Made by a program: the position numbers and the translations under genes
Source of the DNA: Anaerolineae bacterium
GTDB lineage: Bacteria; Chloroflexota; Anaerolineae; Anaerolineales; Villigracilaceae
Assembly (NCBI GenBank): GCA_003484265.1
Contig: DNDO01000089.1
Span: 1-12,010, forward strand
DNA length: 12,010 nt
Direction: 5' to 3'
In this document: piece after piece, positions 1 through 6,978 of the stretch
How positions within the stretch are numbered: the stretch's first letter is position 1
How the letters are laid out: every line of letters starts with the position of its first letter
The notes under the pieces: model-generated
The model's database searches: none
Told to the model about the DNA's origin: nothing
Seen by the model: the letters and a program-made list of their open reading frames with translations, nothing else

Positions 1-202
1 ATATCGGGGGCGGCTTTCTAAGTGCATTGCCCTCGGTGCAACCCTCGGCGGCATGGCAGGTCAATTCCTCAAAGCCGCAGCGGTTTCGACAGAGAAGGCT
101 GTTGAGATGATGAAGTTGACGAAGCGACAAATTGAAGTGACAATGTTCAATGTAAGCGCATTATCATTAGAAGACTTGAAGAAAAGAGAAGTAACCAGAT
201 AA
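1..202 (+). CDS. fni: type II isopentenyl-diphosphate delta-isomerase, C-terminal fragment (5' end outside window)
   Basis: The first codon seen whole begins at base 2, and the frame runs 66 codons to a TAA at 200-202. The residues IALGATLGGMAGQFLKAA followed by S.EKAVEMM....RQIEVTMFNVSALSLEDLKK match the C-terminal end of the FMN-dependent (type II) IPP isomerase. In that family an ALGA...G.A..FL segment helps bind the flavin phosphate and a final helical region ends in MF..G...L..L. The enzyme interconverts isopentenyl and dimethylallyl diphosphate in the cytoplasm using FMN, NAD(P)H and Mg2+. The neighbouring prenyl diphosphate synthase gene strongly supports the call, because the two enzymes act consecutively. 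The gene ends 3 nt before the next start, so they are probably co-transcribed. Only the tail is visible, so catalytic residues cannot be checked. Confidence 0.85.
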   Translation, partial: YRGRLSKCIALGATLGGMAGQFLKAAAVSTEKAVEMMKLTKRQIEVTMFNVSALSLEDLKKREVTR

Positions 203-205
203 TTT

Positions 206-817
206 ATGCCTAACATCACCGCCATCATCTTCGACTACGGCAACGTCCTCATCGAATGGAATCCCAGATATGTCTACAACCGATATTTTCACAACGATCC
301 CAAAGGGATGGAGCGCTTCTTTAAAGAGGTGGATTTCATGGGCTGGAACGCACTTCAAGATAAAGGCCGCTCATTCAAAGAGGGAGTCGCTGATCTCTCA
401 GCACAATTTCCTCATCATGCCCACCTCATCCAGGCATATCACGACCACTGGAAAGATTCGATTGGCGTTGCTTACACCGATACTGTTGATATCATGAAGC
501 ACCTCAAAGCGAAGGGGTATCCGCTTTATGGGTTGAGCAATTGGTCGGCAGAAACATTTCCCTACGCACGGGAGAAATATGATTTCTTCGATTTGTTCGA
601 CGGCATGGTCATTTCGGGCGAGGTCGGGTATGTTAAACCCGAGCCTCAGATATATCACCTCATGCTCGAGAAGATCGGAAAGCCTGCAGAAGAATGTCTA
701 TTTATAGACGATTCGTTGCCAAATATTAATCAAGCTAATACAATGGATTTTAATACAATACACTTTTCATCTCCGGAACAATTGAAACAAGACTTAATTC
801 AACTAGGATTGCTATAA
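206..817 (+). CDS. HAD-superfamily subfamily IA hydrolase (YihX-like phosphatase)
   Basis: This 203-residue protein has all four HAD motifs. Motif I is IIFDYGNVL with the nucleophile Asp10, motif II is GLSNWS with Ser111, the motif III lysine is Lys144 in GYVKPEP, and motif IV is LFIDDS with Asp168-Asp169. A helical cap (about residues 18-85) lies between motif I and the core, as in subfamily IA, and the length is normal. The usual second acidic residue of motif I (DxD) is Gly12. That DxGNV form is seen in the YihX / epoxide-hydrolase N-terminal phosphatase branch, so a sugar-phosphate or other small phosphomonoester phosphatase is likely, but the substrate cannot be read from sequence. The start lies 3 nt after the fni stop, and the stop directly abuts the prenyl synthase ATG. 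A role in isoprenoid phosphate metabolism is possible only by position. The last ~100 bases are noticeably more AT-rich than the rest of the gene. Confidence 0.88.
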   Translation: MPNITAIIFDYGNVLIEWNPRYVYNRYFHNDPKGMERFFKEVDFMGWNALQDKGRSFKEGVADLSAQFPHHAHLIQAYHDHWKDSIGVAYTDTVDIMKHLKAKGYPLYGLSNWSAETFPYAREKYDFFDLFDGMVISGEVGYVKPEPQIYHLMLEKIGKPAEECLFIDDSLPNINQANTMDFNTIHFSSPEQLKQDLIQLGLL

Positions 818-1819
818 ATGGAAATCACCCTTCTTCTTTCATCCCTTGAACTGGAACTGCAAAAACAAGTCTCCCGTCTCGATCAACCTCATACAAAACC
901 CTTTCACGAAATGATCACCTACCATATGGGCTGGACAGGTGATGGCGCAGGACCTGAAGCCACAGGCAAAAGGATACGTCCACTGATGGTGTTGCTGTGC
1001 GCCTCCGCATCTGGAGGCGATTGGAAGAAAGCATTGCCTGCCGCCGCCGCGGTTGAACTGGTGCATAACTTTTCACTTGTCCATGACGATATTCAAGACA
1101 ACTCCCCCAAACGACGCGGACGCGATACGGTATGGACGAAATGGGGCGCCCCAATGGCGATCAATGTCGGTGATGCGTTGTTCGTTTTATCGAACCAGGC
1201 AATAATTGACTTGAAAGAAAACCACCAAGCAGAAACTGTCGTCAAAGCCGCAGAGATCTTACATAACACATGTCTTGAGTTGACACGCGGACAGTTTCTC
1301 GATATGTCTTATGAGGGAAGGCACGATCTAAAAGTGGAAGATTACTGGCCCATGATCGCCGGCAAGACTGCCGCATTACTTTCTGCCTGCTGCCACCTGG
1401 GCGCCTTGCTTGGAGGCGCAGATGAAGCCAGTCAGGATACCTATCGCTCATTCGGGCAATATCTCGGATTTGCATTCCAGGTGCAGGACGACATCCTCGG
1501 TATATGGGGAGACGAAGCTGTAACAGGAAAATCCGCGGCGAGCGATCTGGTGGAGGGGAAAAATTCCATGCCCGTTCTCGCCGGTTTATCTGCGAATGGA
1601 AAGTTTGCAGAACGCTGGAGGAGAGGTTCCATAATACAGGAAGAAGTTGAAGAGATCGCAAGCCTTCTTGCGAAAGAAGGCGGCTATCAGTCAGCGCATG
1701 AGGCATCGAAACAAATGACCGACCTGGCGTTGTTGAATCTGCGCGAGGCACAACCGCAGGGGGAAGCCGGCGACGCATTGTTCGATCTGGCTGGAAAACT
1801 CCTTAAACGGGAGCAGTAA
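818..1819 (+). CDS. polyprenyl (probably geranylgeranyl) diphosphate synthase
   Basis: This 333-residue all-alpha trans-isoprenyl diphosphate synthase condenses IPP with allylic diphosphates. The GKRIRP substrate-binding motif is at residues 50-55. The first Asp-rich motif, LVHDDIQD, has DDIQD at 90-94 and is followed by RRGRDTVW. GDALF is at 118-122, GQ.LDM at 158-163, and the second Asp-rich motif, FQVQDDILGIWGD, at 220-232 is followed by GK...SDLVEGK. The second motif reads DDxxG rather than DDxxD. The DD[IL]LGIWGD form is familiar from actinobacterial-type GGPP synthases, so it is a subfamily mark and not damage. Two small side chains (Ser86, Leu87) before DDIQD suggest a short- to medium-chain product such as C20, but this is inference. 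The ATG immediately follows the upstream stop, with AGGA at 805-808 as a possible ribosome site. The gene closes the isoprenoid cluster. No hairpin follows before the tRNA promoter, so transcription may run on to the terminator after the tRNA. Confidence 0.93.
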   Translation: MEITLLLSSLELELQKQVSRLDQPHTKPFHEMITYHMGWTGDGAGPEATGKRIRPLMVLLCASASGGDWKKALPAAAAVELVHNFSLVHDDIQDNSPKRRGRDTVWTKWGAPMAINVGDALFVLSNQAIIDLKENHQAETVVKAAEILHNTCLELTRGQFLDMSYEGRHDLKVEDYWPMIAGKTAALLSACCHLGALLGGADEASQDTYRSFGQYLGFAFQVQDDILGIWGDEAVTGKSAASDLVEGKNSMPVLAGLSANGKFAERWRRGSIIQEEVEEIASLLAKEGGYQSAHEASKQMTDLALLNLREAQPQGEAGDALFDLAGKLLKREQ

Positions 1820-1864
1820 CAAGGTAAGAACAATGCCGGTTATCATCCGAATGCAGACGATTAC

Positions 1865-1893
1865 TTGACATCCATTAATCGGGTCGCTATAAT
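1865..1893 (+). promoter_or_regulatory. consensus sigma-70 promoter of the tRNA-Gly gene
   Basis: TTGACA at 1865-1870 and TATAAT at 1888-1893 are exact matches to both housekeeping hexamers, separated by the optimal 17 bp. Transcription should start near 1900, giving a leader of only about 5-6 nt before the tRNA at 1906, which is typical of stable-RNA promoters. It sits between the prenyl synthase stop and the tRNA. No G+C-rich stringent discriminator is obvious: the bases after the -10 are ctcaatcg. Confidence 0.9.
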
Positions 1894-1905
1894 CTCAATC
1901 GCTTT

Positions 1906-1976
1906 GCGGGTGTAGTTCAGTGGTAGAACACGTGCTTCCCAAGCACGATACGCGGGTTCGATTCCCGCCACCCGCT
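1906..1976 (+). tRNA. tRNA-Gly (anticodon CCC)
   Basis: The 71-nt sequence folds into a complete cloverleaf. The acceptor stem GCGGGTG (1906-1912) pairs with CACCCGC (1969-1975). The D stem is GTTC/GAAC. The anticodon stem CGTGC (1931-1935) pairs with GCACG (1943-1947) around the loop TTCCCAA, which puts the anticodon CCC at 1938-1940 and reads codon GGG. The variable loop is 4 nt. The T stem GCGGG/CCCGC encloses TTCGATT, and the discriminator base is T. The 3' CCA is not encoded and must be added by nucleotidyltransferase. Its own strong promoter lies just upstream and an intrinsic terminator follows 6 nt after the 3' end, so it is transcribed as a single-gene unit. Confidence 0.96.
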
Positions 1977-1982
1977 TTAGAT

Positions 1983-2018
1983 GCCGGTGGAGAGTCTCTC
2001 CTCCGGCTTTCTTTTTTT
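1983..2018 (+). terminator. intrinsic terminator after tRNA-Gly
   Basis: GCCGG.GGAGA (1983-1993) pairs with TCTCC.CCGGC (1997-2007). The stem has ten base pairs with a single T-T mismatch and a 3-nt loop, and it is followed by TTTCTTTTTTT (2008-2018). It ends the tRNA transcript, and any read-through from the isoprenoid genes, and separates both from the signalling operon that starts at 2085. Confidence 0.9.
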
Positions 2019-2071
2019 ATTTGTAAGGTGTCTGTTATGTGCCCTCGCATGGGGTGCATTAGAATTGTATC

Positions 2072-2076
2072 GGAGG
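2072..2076 (+). promoter_or_regulatory. Shine-Dalgarno that fixes the start of the first receiver gene
   Basis: GGAGG lies 8 nt before the ATG at 2085. This decides the start, because the same frame is open back to 1920. The longer frame would run through the tRNA and the terminator, and its translation there has no family resemblance. Confidence 0.85.
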
Positions 2077-2084
2077 TTCTCAAT

Positions 2085-2480
2085 ATGTTACCGACCGAAG
2101 AAAAGGGTACAATTCTCTATGTAGAAGACAACCCGGATAACCGCATGCTTGTCCGCCGGATCTTGCTCTCAGAGAATTACAAATTAATAGAGGCCTCGAA
2201 CGCGTCCGAAGCGCTCGAAACGTTAAAAACCGCCCGACCGGAGCTAATATTGATGGACATCAACATGCCGGATATGGACGGATATACCCTGACTGCTAAG
2301 ATAAAGACCACGCCGGGGTTCGAGCGCATCCCGATTTTGGCATTAACTGCAAATGTAATGCGCGGCGATAAAGAAAGAACTCTTGAAGCGGGGTGCGACG
2401 GCTATATTCAAAAACCGATCGATTTCGATGAACTGCTGAGAGAGGTTGAAAGATTCCTTGCTAGGAGCGCAAATGCCTGA
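2085..2480 (+). CDS. stand-alone response-regulator receiver protein (first of pair)
   Basis: This 131-residue single-domain receiver (CheY/DivK type) has every phosphotransfer residue. The acidic pair is Glu14-Asp15 (ILYVEDN), the phospho-acceptor is Asp58 (LILMDINMPDMDGY), the switch Thr is Thr88 (ILALTAN) and the conserved Lys is Lys110 (YIQKPID). There is no DNA-binding or enzymatic output domain. It should therefore act by protein-protein contact or as a phosphorelay intermediate for a histidine kinase not present in this window. The VEDNPDN...R and KPID...L features are common in receivers that partner hybrid kinases. It is the first gene of the signalling operon. Its 3' end overlaps the second receiver gene by 8 nt, implying coupled translation. 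The start rests on GGAGG at 2072-2076. Confidence 0.93.
   Translation: MLPTEEKGTILYVEDNPDNRMLVRRILLSENYKLIEASNASEALETLKTARPELILMDINMPDMDGYTLTAKIKTTPGFERIPILALTANVMRGDKERTLEAGCDGYIQKPIDFDELLREVERFLARSANA
2463..2467 (+). promoter_or_regulatory. Shine-Dalgarno for the second receiver, inside the first receiver gene
   Basis: AGGAG lies 5 nt before the ATG at 2473. It favours that start over the in-frame ATG at 2446, which would add nine residues and a longer overlap. Confidence 0.75.
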
Positions 2481-2916
2481 TAACGTACTCGACACCCAAC
2501 CGATTAAGAAACCAAATATCCCAAAGGACGCAACAGTTCTGGTCGTGGAGGATAATGTTGCAAATTTCGTTTTGATCGCGCGCATGCTTGGATATTTGGG
2601 AATCCACTGTGAATGGAAGACATCCGGTTATGAGGTGGTCGAATATGCGGATACCCTCCAGCGTCTTGATCTGATCCTGATGGACATCCGGCTACCGTAT
2701 GAAGACGGCTATGGAGCATTGAAAAAGATCAGGGCGTCGGAACGACTCAAGAGCATCCCCATCATCGCAGTGACAGCAGAAGCAAGCCAGGATCAAATGA
2801 CAAAGGCGAAGGATTCGGGCTTCGATGGTTTTCTTGGCAAGCCGCTCGATCCAGATCGATTCCCCGACCAGATCCGCCGAATCCTCGCCGGCGAGTCGGT
2901 TTGGGAATTCAATTAA
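2473..2916 (+). CDS. stand-alone response-regulator receiver protein (second of pair)
   Basis: This 147-residue single-domain receiver has a ~20-residue polar N-terminal extension. The acidic pair is Glu26-Asp27 (VLVVEDN), the phospho-acceptor is Asp71 (LILMDIRLPYEDGY), the switch Thr is Thr101 (IIAVTAE) and the Lys is Lys123 (FLGKPLD). No output domain follows, since the protein ends about 20 residues after the Lys. It is clearly diverged from the first receiver outside the active-site motifs, so the two are probably not redundant; they may take phosphate from different donors or contact different partners. The ATG overlaps the preceding stop by 8 nt (ATGCCTGA). The stop lies 17 nt before the most likely start of the multi-GAF gene. 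Confidence 0.93.
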   Translation: MPDNVLDTQPIKKPNIPKDATVLVVEDNVANFVLIARMLGYLGIHCEWKTSGYEVVEYADTLQRLDLILMDIRLPYEDGYGALKKIRASERLKSIPIIAVTAEASQDQMTKAKDSGFDGFLGKPLDPDRFPDQIRRILAGESVWEFN

Positions 2917-2933
2917 TTTTAAATAGCCAGCTC

Positions 2934-5054
2934 ATGACCGCAATTGAATCCAACGGAACTGCTTTTTTTATAACAATATTCTTTACAGTTATTGGTGACC
3001 GCCTGCAACTCACACAATATTCAGACCCGCGTAACAGGGGTTCGCAGGCGACCATTCCCCAGGGAGCGGAATTATCACGCAAAGACCTGGAAGCGCAGCT
3101 GAAGAACGGTCCGATACTTGTAAATTTACAAGATGAAAAAACAGTTCCGTATTCCCTGCTTGAATTTCCCAAACAATTGGAGTGCATAACTGCCGCATAT
3201 GTTCCCATTCTTCAGGACGGACAACTGCGAGGCGTTATTCTGATTGGCGCGCGAGAGGGGCAAACGCTGGACAATGAGGTTGTGGATGCATTTAATCGAA
3301 CCATCCGCCTGACTGTCAATTCAATTGTCCCCAAGACTTCAACGGCGAAACCGGTCAACGACCGGCGTGTATCCGAACTGAACGCTTTGAATTCACTCGC
3401 ATCCAGCTCGACCACTATCCGAAATCTCCAGGATTTCTATACCACCATTCATGACCATGTTCGCAACGTAATCGGCGATCATGGTTTTGTCATTGCGTTG
3501 TACGAGCAGAAAACAAATTCAATCAGCATCCCTTATTTATTCGAGGACGGAAAATTCTCAACGATTGAAACATTCCCAATGGGTGAAGGGCTCACTTCCA
3601 TTTTGATCCGTACTCGTGAACCGTTGATGTTGGTGGAAGATACTATGAACCGCGCTATAGCCATGGGCGCAAAGATCGCCGGCAAGCCAGCTCAATCCTG
3701 GATGGGCGTACCATTGCTCGCACAGGGTGAGCCGATTGGCGCCTTAATCGTACAAGACCTCGAGAACGACCATAGTTTCGATGAAAACGATCTGCGTTTT
3801 ATGACATCAGTCGCTGGACAGGTTTCCGGGGCATTTTACAACATCCGCGTTTTGGAGGAAAGCCGGCAAACCGCTTTGCAGTTTGAAACTGCTGCTGAAA
3901 TTGCCCGCGACATCAGCAGTTCACTCGACCTTGCTGACCTACTGCACAAAGCCGTGGACTTGATCCGAACACGCTTCGACTTTTATCATGCGAGTATTTT
4001 CCTCAAAGATGCGGCTGGTGAATATGTTGTTATCCGTGAAGCGACGGGTGAGGCAGGTATACAAATGAAACGCGCCGGGCACAAGCTCGGCGTCGGGTCG
4101 AAATCAATTGTTGGATTTGTAGCAGGCAACGGCGAGCAATTGATCGTCAACGACACAACGCGTGACGCCACCTATTATCCGAATCCTTTACTGCCGGATA
4201 CCAAGGGAGAGGCTGCCCTGCCATTACGAATCGGCGACCGCATCGTAGGCGTGCTCGATGTACAAAGCACGTCACCCTACGCATTTACAGAAAATAAATT
4301 GCGCACCCTCCAAATTCTTGCGGACCAGTTGGCAATTGCCGTAATTAATACAGAATTATTTGCAGAAACACAGGAACACCTGGCGCAACACCGCTTATTA
4401 CATCACATAACAACCACCGCCGCATCAGGGACCACGATGGATGAAGCGCTTCAATCAGCGGTTGGCGGATTGCAAGTTACCCTTGGCGGCGACCGTGTCT
4501 CCATATTGCTGGCAGACCGGGAAAAGAAGGTTATGGAAGTCAAAGCCGCTGTCGGATATGCACCCGATATTTACGAATTGAAAGTACCAATCGGGAACGG
4601 TATAACCGGCTGGGCAGCGGCGCATCGCAGATCCCTGCGCATCAACAATGTAACGGAAGATACCCGATACATCGAAGGGAGCGTCAACACCAAGTCCGAA
4701 CTCGCCATCCCCATGATCTATCGAAGCGAGCTACTTGGGGTTCTGAATGTGGAGAGTGAACAACTCAACGCTTATACCGAAACAGACGAGGAGCTGTTAG
4801 GAACATTGGGCGGTAGCCTCGCCGCAATCATCGCCAACGCAAGATTGCTGGAACAAATACGCGCCCAGGCGGACCGCGAACGGGTGCTCTTTGAAATCAC
4901 CGATAAGATTCGCCGTACGACCGACCTGCAGACCATCCTCACAACAACTGTTAGCGAATTAACGCGCGCTACCGGCGCCAGCAGGGTTCGAATTAAAGTT
5001 GGCGCGCCTTTAGATAAAGAGCCACAGAATAGGGCGGTCGATGAAACGATTTAA
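2934..5054 (+). CDS. multi-GAF sensor protein without transmembrane or output domain
   Basis: With the ATG at 2934 the protein has 706 residues; positions below use that start. Residues 7-134 form a degenerate GAF-like region with no full first helix; its end, YVPILQDGQLRGVILIG, is GAF-like. Three fuller GAF domains follow at about 146-309 (SWMGVPLLAQGEPIGALIVQD), 314-479 (FYHASIFL; GEAALPLRIGDRIVGVLDVQS; ILADQLAIA) and 482-639 (GNGITGWAAAH; SELAIPM; LLGVLNVES). Residues 648-690 repeat the orphan GAF-like helix and strand shared by all the paralogues here. GAF domains bind small molecules or mediate dimerisation; no ligand can be named. I see no clear membrane helix and no kinase, cyclase or nucleotide-turnover domain, so it is probably a cytoplasmic adaptor or co-sensor. 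The start is uncertain: an in-frame TTG at 2901 would add 11 residues and overlap the receiver stop by 16 nt, and neither start has a good Shine-Dalgarno. The stop overlaps the next gene by 14 nt. Confidence 0.88.
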   Translation: MTAIESNGTAFFITIFFTVIGDRLQLTQYSDPRNRGSQATIPQGAELSRKDLEAQLKNGPILVNLQDEKTVPYSLLEFPKQLECITAAYVPILQDGQLRGVILIGAREGQTLDNEVVDAFNRTIRLTVNSIVPKTSTAKPVNDRRVSELNALNSLASSSTTIRNLQDFYTTIHDHVRNVIGDHGFVIALYEQKTNSISIPYLFEDGKFSTIETFPMGEGLTSILIRTREPLMLVEDTMNRAIAMGAKIAGKPAQSWMGVPLLAQGEPIGALIVQDLENDHSFDENDLRFMTSVAGQVSGAFYNIRVLEESRQTALQFETAAEIARDISSSLDLADLLHKAVDLIRTRFDFYHASIFLKDAAGEYVVIREATGEAGIQMKRAGHKLGVGSKSIVGFVAGNGEQLIVNDTTRDATYYPNPLLPDTKGEAALPLRIGDRIVGVLDVQSTSPYAFTENKLRTLQILADQLAIAVINTELFAETQEHLAQHRLLHHITTTAASGTTMDEALQSAVGGLQVTLGGDRVSILLADREKKVMEVKAAVGYAPDIYELKVPIGNGITGWAAAHRRSLRINNVTEDTRYIEGSVNTKSELAIPMIYRSELLGVLNVESEQLNAYTETDEELLGTLGGSLAAIIANARLLEQIRAQADRERVLFEITDKIRRTTDLQTILTTTVSELTRATGASRVRIKVGAPLDKEPQNRAVDETI

Positions 5055-6978
5055 TGAATTCCTGCTAAAACGGGCCGGCGGATCGCGCATCATCATCATG
5101 ATTGCGATCAGTCAGGTTATAGGGTTGATGGGTGCAATTCCAGGTTTTGTTTCGATTATTCTGATCGCGGATTTGGGAGAGGACCTCACACGAACATTCT
5201 CAATATTGGTCCCGATTCTTATTGTTGTCAGCCATGTCATCTTGCTGGGAATTAGCTGGTTGACCCTGCCAAACGCAAGATTCCTACTAGATGAGGCCGG
5301 CAAATCGACAAAAAAACCAAATGACAGGATAGCGCTCAACGCCTGGAGAGAGATCACCAATCTCACCACCCGATACGGCATAAGTGCATTTGTTGTCAAC
5401 CTCATCGTCACGATCATGCCCCTATTCATCATTACGCTGGGGCGCAGGGACGTTGTATCATCCGTGTTCCAGCCCACATCCATCAACTCACCACTTCCCT
5501 TTTACATCCTGCTCGTGGGAATTGCATCCGCACTGGGTTCAATTATCCTGACAATTTTGATGATCGAACGATTCACACTGCCAGACAGATTGCTCCTGCT
5601 TCCTGACGACTTTGACGCACAGATCAGCGGGCGAACCGGCGCGCTGCTCGGCACCAAATTCCAGACGCTCATCCTCGGGCTGATTGTTATCGGCGTTGCA
5701 ATTATTGCCCCAATCGGTTACCAACAAACAGTTCGTATTCTTTATTCGGAAGTCAGTTCTTTTCAAATATTCGGTGATTTACAATTTCAAACTATCCTCC
5801 TAAGCGGGCTGGCGCTCGCTCTCGGACTTGGGTTCTCTTATCTGTCAACCCGCTCGGTATCAAACCCGATCCAAGATTTAATTGAGACTTTCCAAAAAGT
5901 TGAGAAGGGCGACCGTAATCAGCGCGTCCCCGTGACAGGGACTGATGAACTTGCAACAGTTGCAATCCACTTCAACCGCATGGTCTCACGACTCGATGAA
6001 CTGCAATCCACATTGGAAGAACAGGTTGCTCAAAGGACCAAACAACTAAAAGCTACGAATGAAGTGGGAAGGGTTGCATCATCCATCCTTGACCCCGATG
6101 AACTTCTCGCAAGGGTTGCTAGCCTGATTACTGAACAATTCAATTATTACTACGCAGCAATCTATATCCTTGATTCAAGCGAAAAGTGGGCTGAACTCAA
6201 GGAGGCAACTGGGCAGGCTGGAAATATTCTAAAACAAAATCATCACCGACTGGAAGTCGCTGGAAAAAGCATGGTGGCAAGATGTATCCGCGAGAGAATG
6301 CCACGACTTGCTGAAAATACCCTAATTGAAAAGCAGAGATTCGATAACCCCATCCTGCCCTATACCCGTTCCGAAGTCGCTCTTCCGTTGATCACTGGGG
6401 ATCGTATTCTAGGCGTGTTGAATGTTCAATCTACAAAAACCTCAGACTTTCAGCCTGATGATATCGAAACCATGCAAAACATGGCGAGCCAGGTCGCCAT
6501 CGCGCTTGAAAACGCGCGCCTGTTCCAAGAGGCGCGGCAAAGCATCAACGAACTTCATGCCATCCAAAAACAATATCTGATGGAAGGTTGGACAAGCATA
6601 AGAACTTACAATGACGACCTGGAGTATGGAGTTGGGGAACCAAGCGACGCCGCAAGTCAAGTGATGGAAAGTTCCATCAGCCTTCGCGACCAGATACTAG
6701 GTCAAATCACACTTGAGCGAAGTGACGAATGGTCACCTGAGCAACAAAGTCTGGTTGATGCTGTCACGGCACAAGCTGCGATCGCTTTGGAGAACGCCCG
6801 CCTCGTATCTGAAAGCCGACAGGTTGCACTTCGTGAACGTACACTGGCGGAGATCAATTCCAAAATCTGGGCATCCACCTCGATAGATGTAATATTACAA
6901 ACGGTTGTCAAGGAATTGGGCAGGCGTCTTGACACATCCGTCGCCACAATTGAATTGAACATGGATGAAGACAAATGA
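5041..6978 (+). CDS. six-TM HAMP-GAF membrane sensor without output domain
   Basis: This protein has 645 residues. Six hydrophobic segments are visible at about 17-43, 53-75, 113-133, 152-175, 207-226 and 250-268. A HAMP linker follows at about 269-322 (NPIQDLIETFQKVEKGD, then TGTDELATVAIHFNRM), leading into a coiled coil (EEQVAQRTKQL). Residues 341-495 are a full GAF (FNYYYAAIYIL; TRSEVALPL; ILGVLNVQS; MASQVAIALENARL). Residues 500-592 are a Trp-helix (Trp517) plus truncated GAF (SLRDQILGQI; DEWSPEQQSLV; AQAAIALENARL). Residues 598-640 are the shared C-terminal tail. HAMP normally carries a membrane signal to a kinase, cyclase or methyl-accepting domain, but none is present. The six-TM plus HAMP front end recalls membrane adenylate cyclases, so a swap of output is conceivable (inference). 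The ATG overlaps the preceding stop by 14 nt, with AGGG at 5031-5034. Confidence 0.9.
   Translation: MKRFNEFLLKRAGGSRIIIMIAISQVIGLMGAIPGFVSIILIADLGEDLTRTFSILVPILIVVSHVILLGISWLTLPNARFLLDEAGKSTKKPNDRIALNAWREITNLTTRYGISAFVVNLIVTIMPLFIITLGRRDVVSSVFQPTSINSPLPFYILLVGIASALGSIILTILMIERFTLPDRLLLLPDDFDAQISGRTGALLGTKFQTLILGLIVIGVAIIAPIGYQQTVRILYSEVSSFQIFGDLQFQTILLSGLALALGLGFSYLSTRSVSNPIQDLIETFQKVEKGDRNQRVPVTGTDELATVAIHFNRMVSRLDELQSTLEEQVAQRTKQLKATNEVGRVASSILDPDELLARVASLITEQFNYYYAAIYILDSSEKWAELKEATGQAGNILKQNHHRLEVAGKSMVARCIRERMPRLAENTLIEKQRFDNPILPYTRSEVALPLITGDRILGVLNVQSTKTSDFQPDDIETMQNMASQVAIALENARLFQEARQSINELHAIQKQYLMEGWTSIRTYNDDLEYGVGEPSDAASQVMESSISLRDQILGQITLERSDEWSPEQQSLVDAVTAQAAIALENARLVSESRQVALRERTLAEINSKIWASTSIDVILQTVVKELGRRLDTSVATIELNMDEDK

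Noticed and set aside
1242..1778. A 178-codon open frame on the minus strand.
   Set aside because: It lies wholly within the prenyl synthase gene, which has clear family motifs. The translation is Arg/Pro/Ser-rich and looks like an antisense shadow.
2035..2065. Possible promoter of the receiver operon: TTATGT (2035-2040) with TAGAAT (2060-2065).
   Set aside because: The spacing is 19 bp, the -35 is poor, and the implied start would fall on the Shine-Dalgarno. It is too weak to list as a feature.
1920..2084. Open frame upstream of the first receiver that would give a 186-residue protein.
   Set aside because: It starts inside the tRNA, runs through its terminator, and translates to sequence with no receiver-family resemblance. 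GGAGG at 2072-2076 and receiver homology set the start at 2085.
5112..5486. A 124-codon minus-strand frame opposite the membrane region of the HAMP-GAF gene, and a similar 125-codon one at 11360-11737.
   Set aside because: Both are antisense to well-supported coding sequence and have no ribosome site or recognisable motif.
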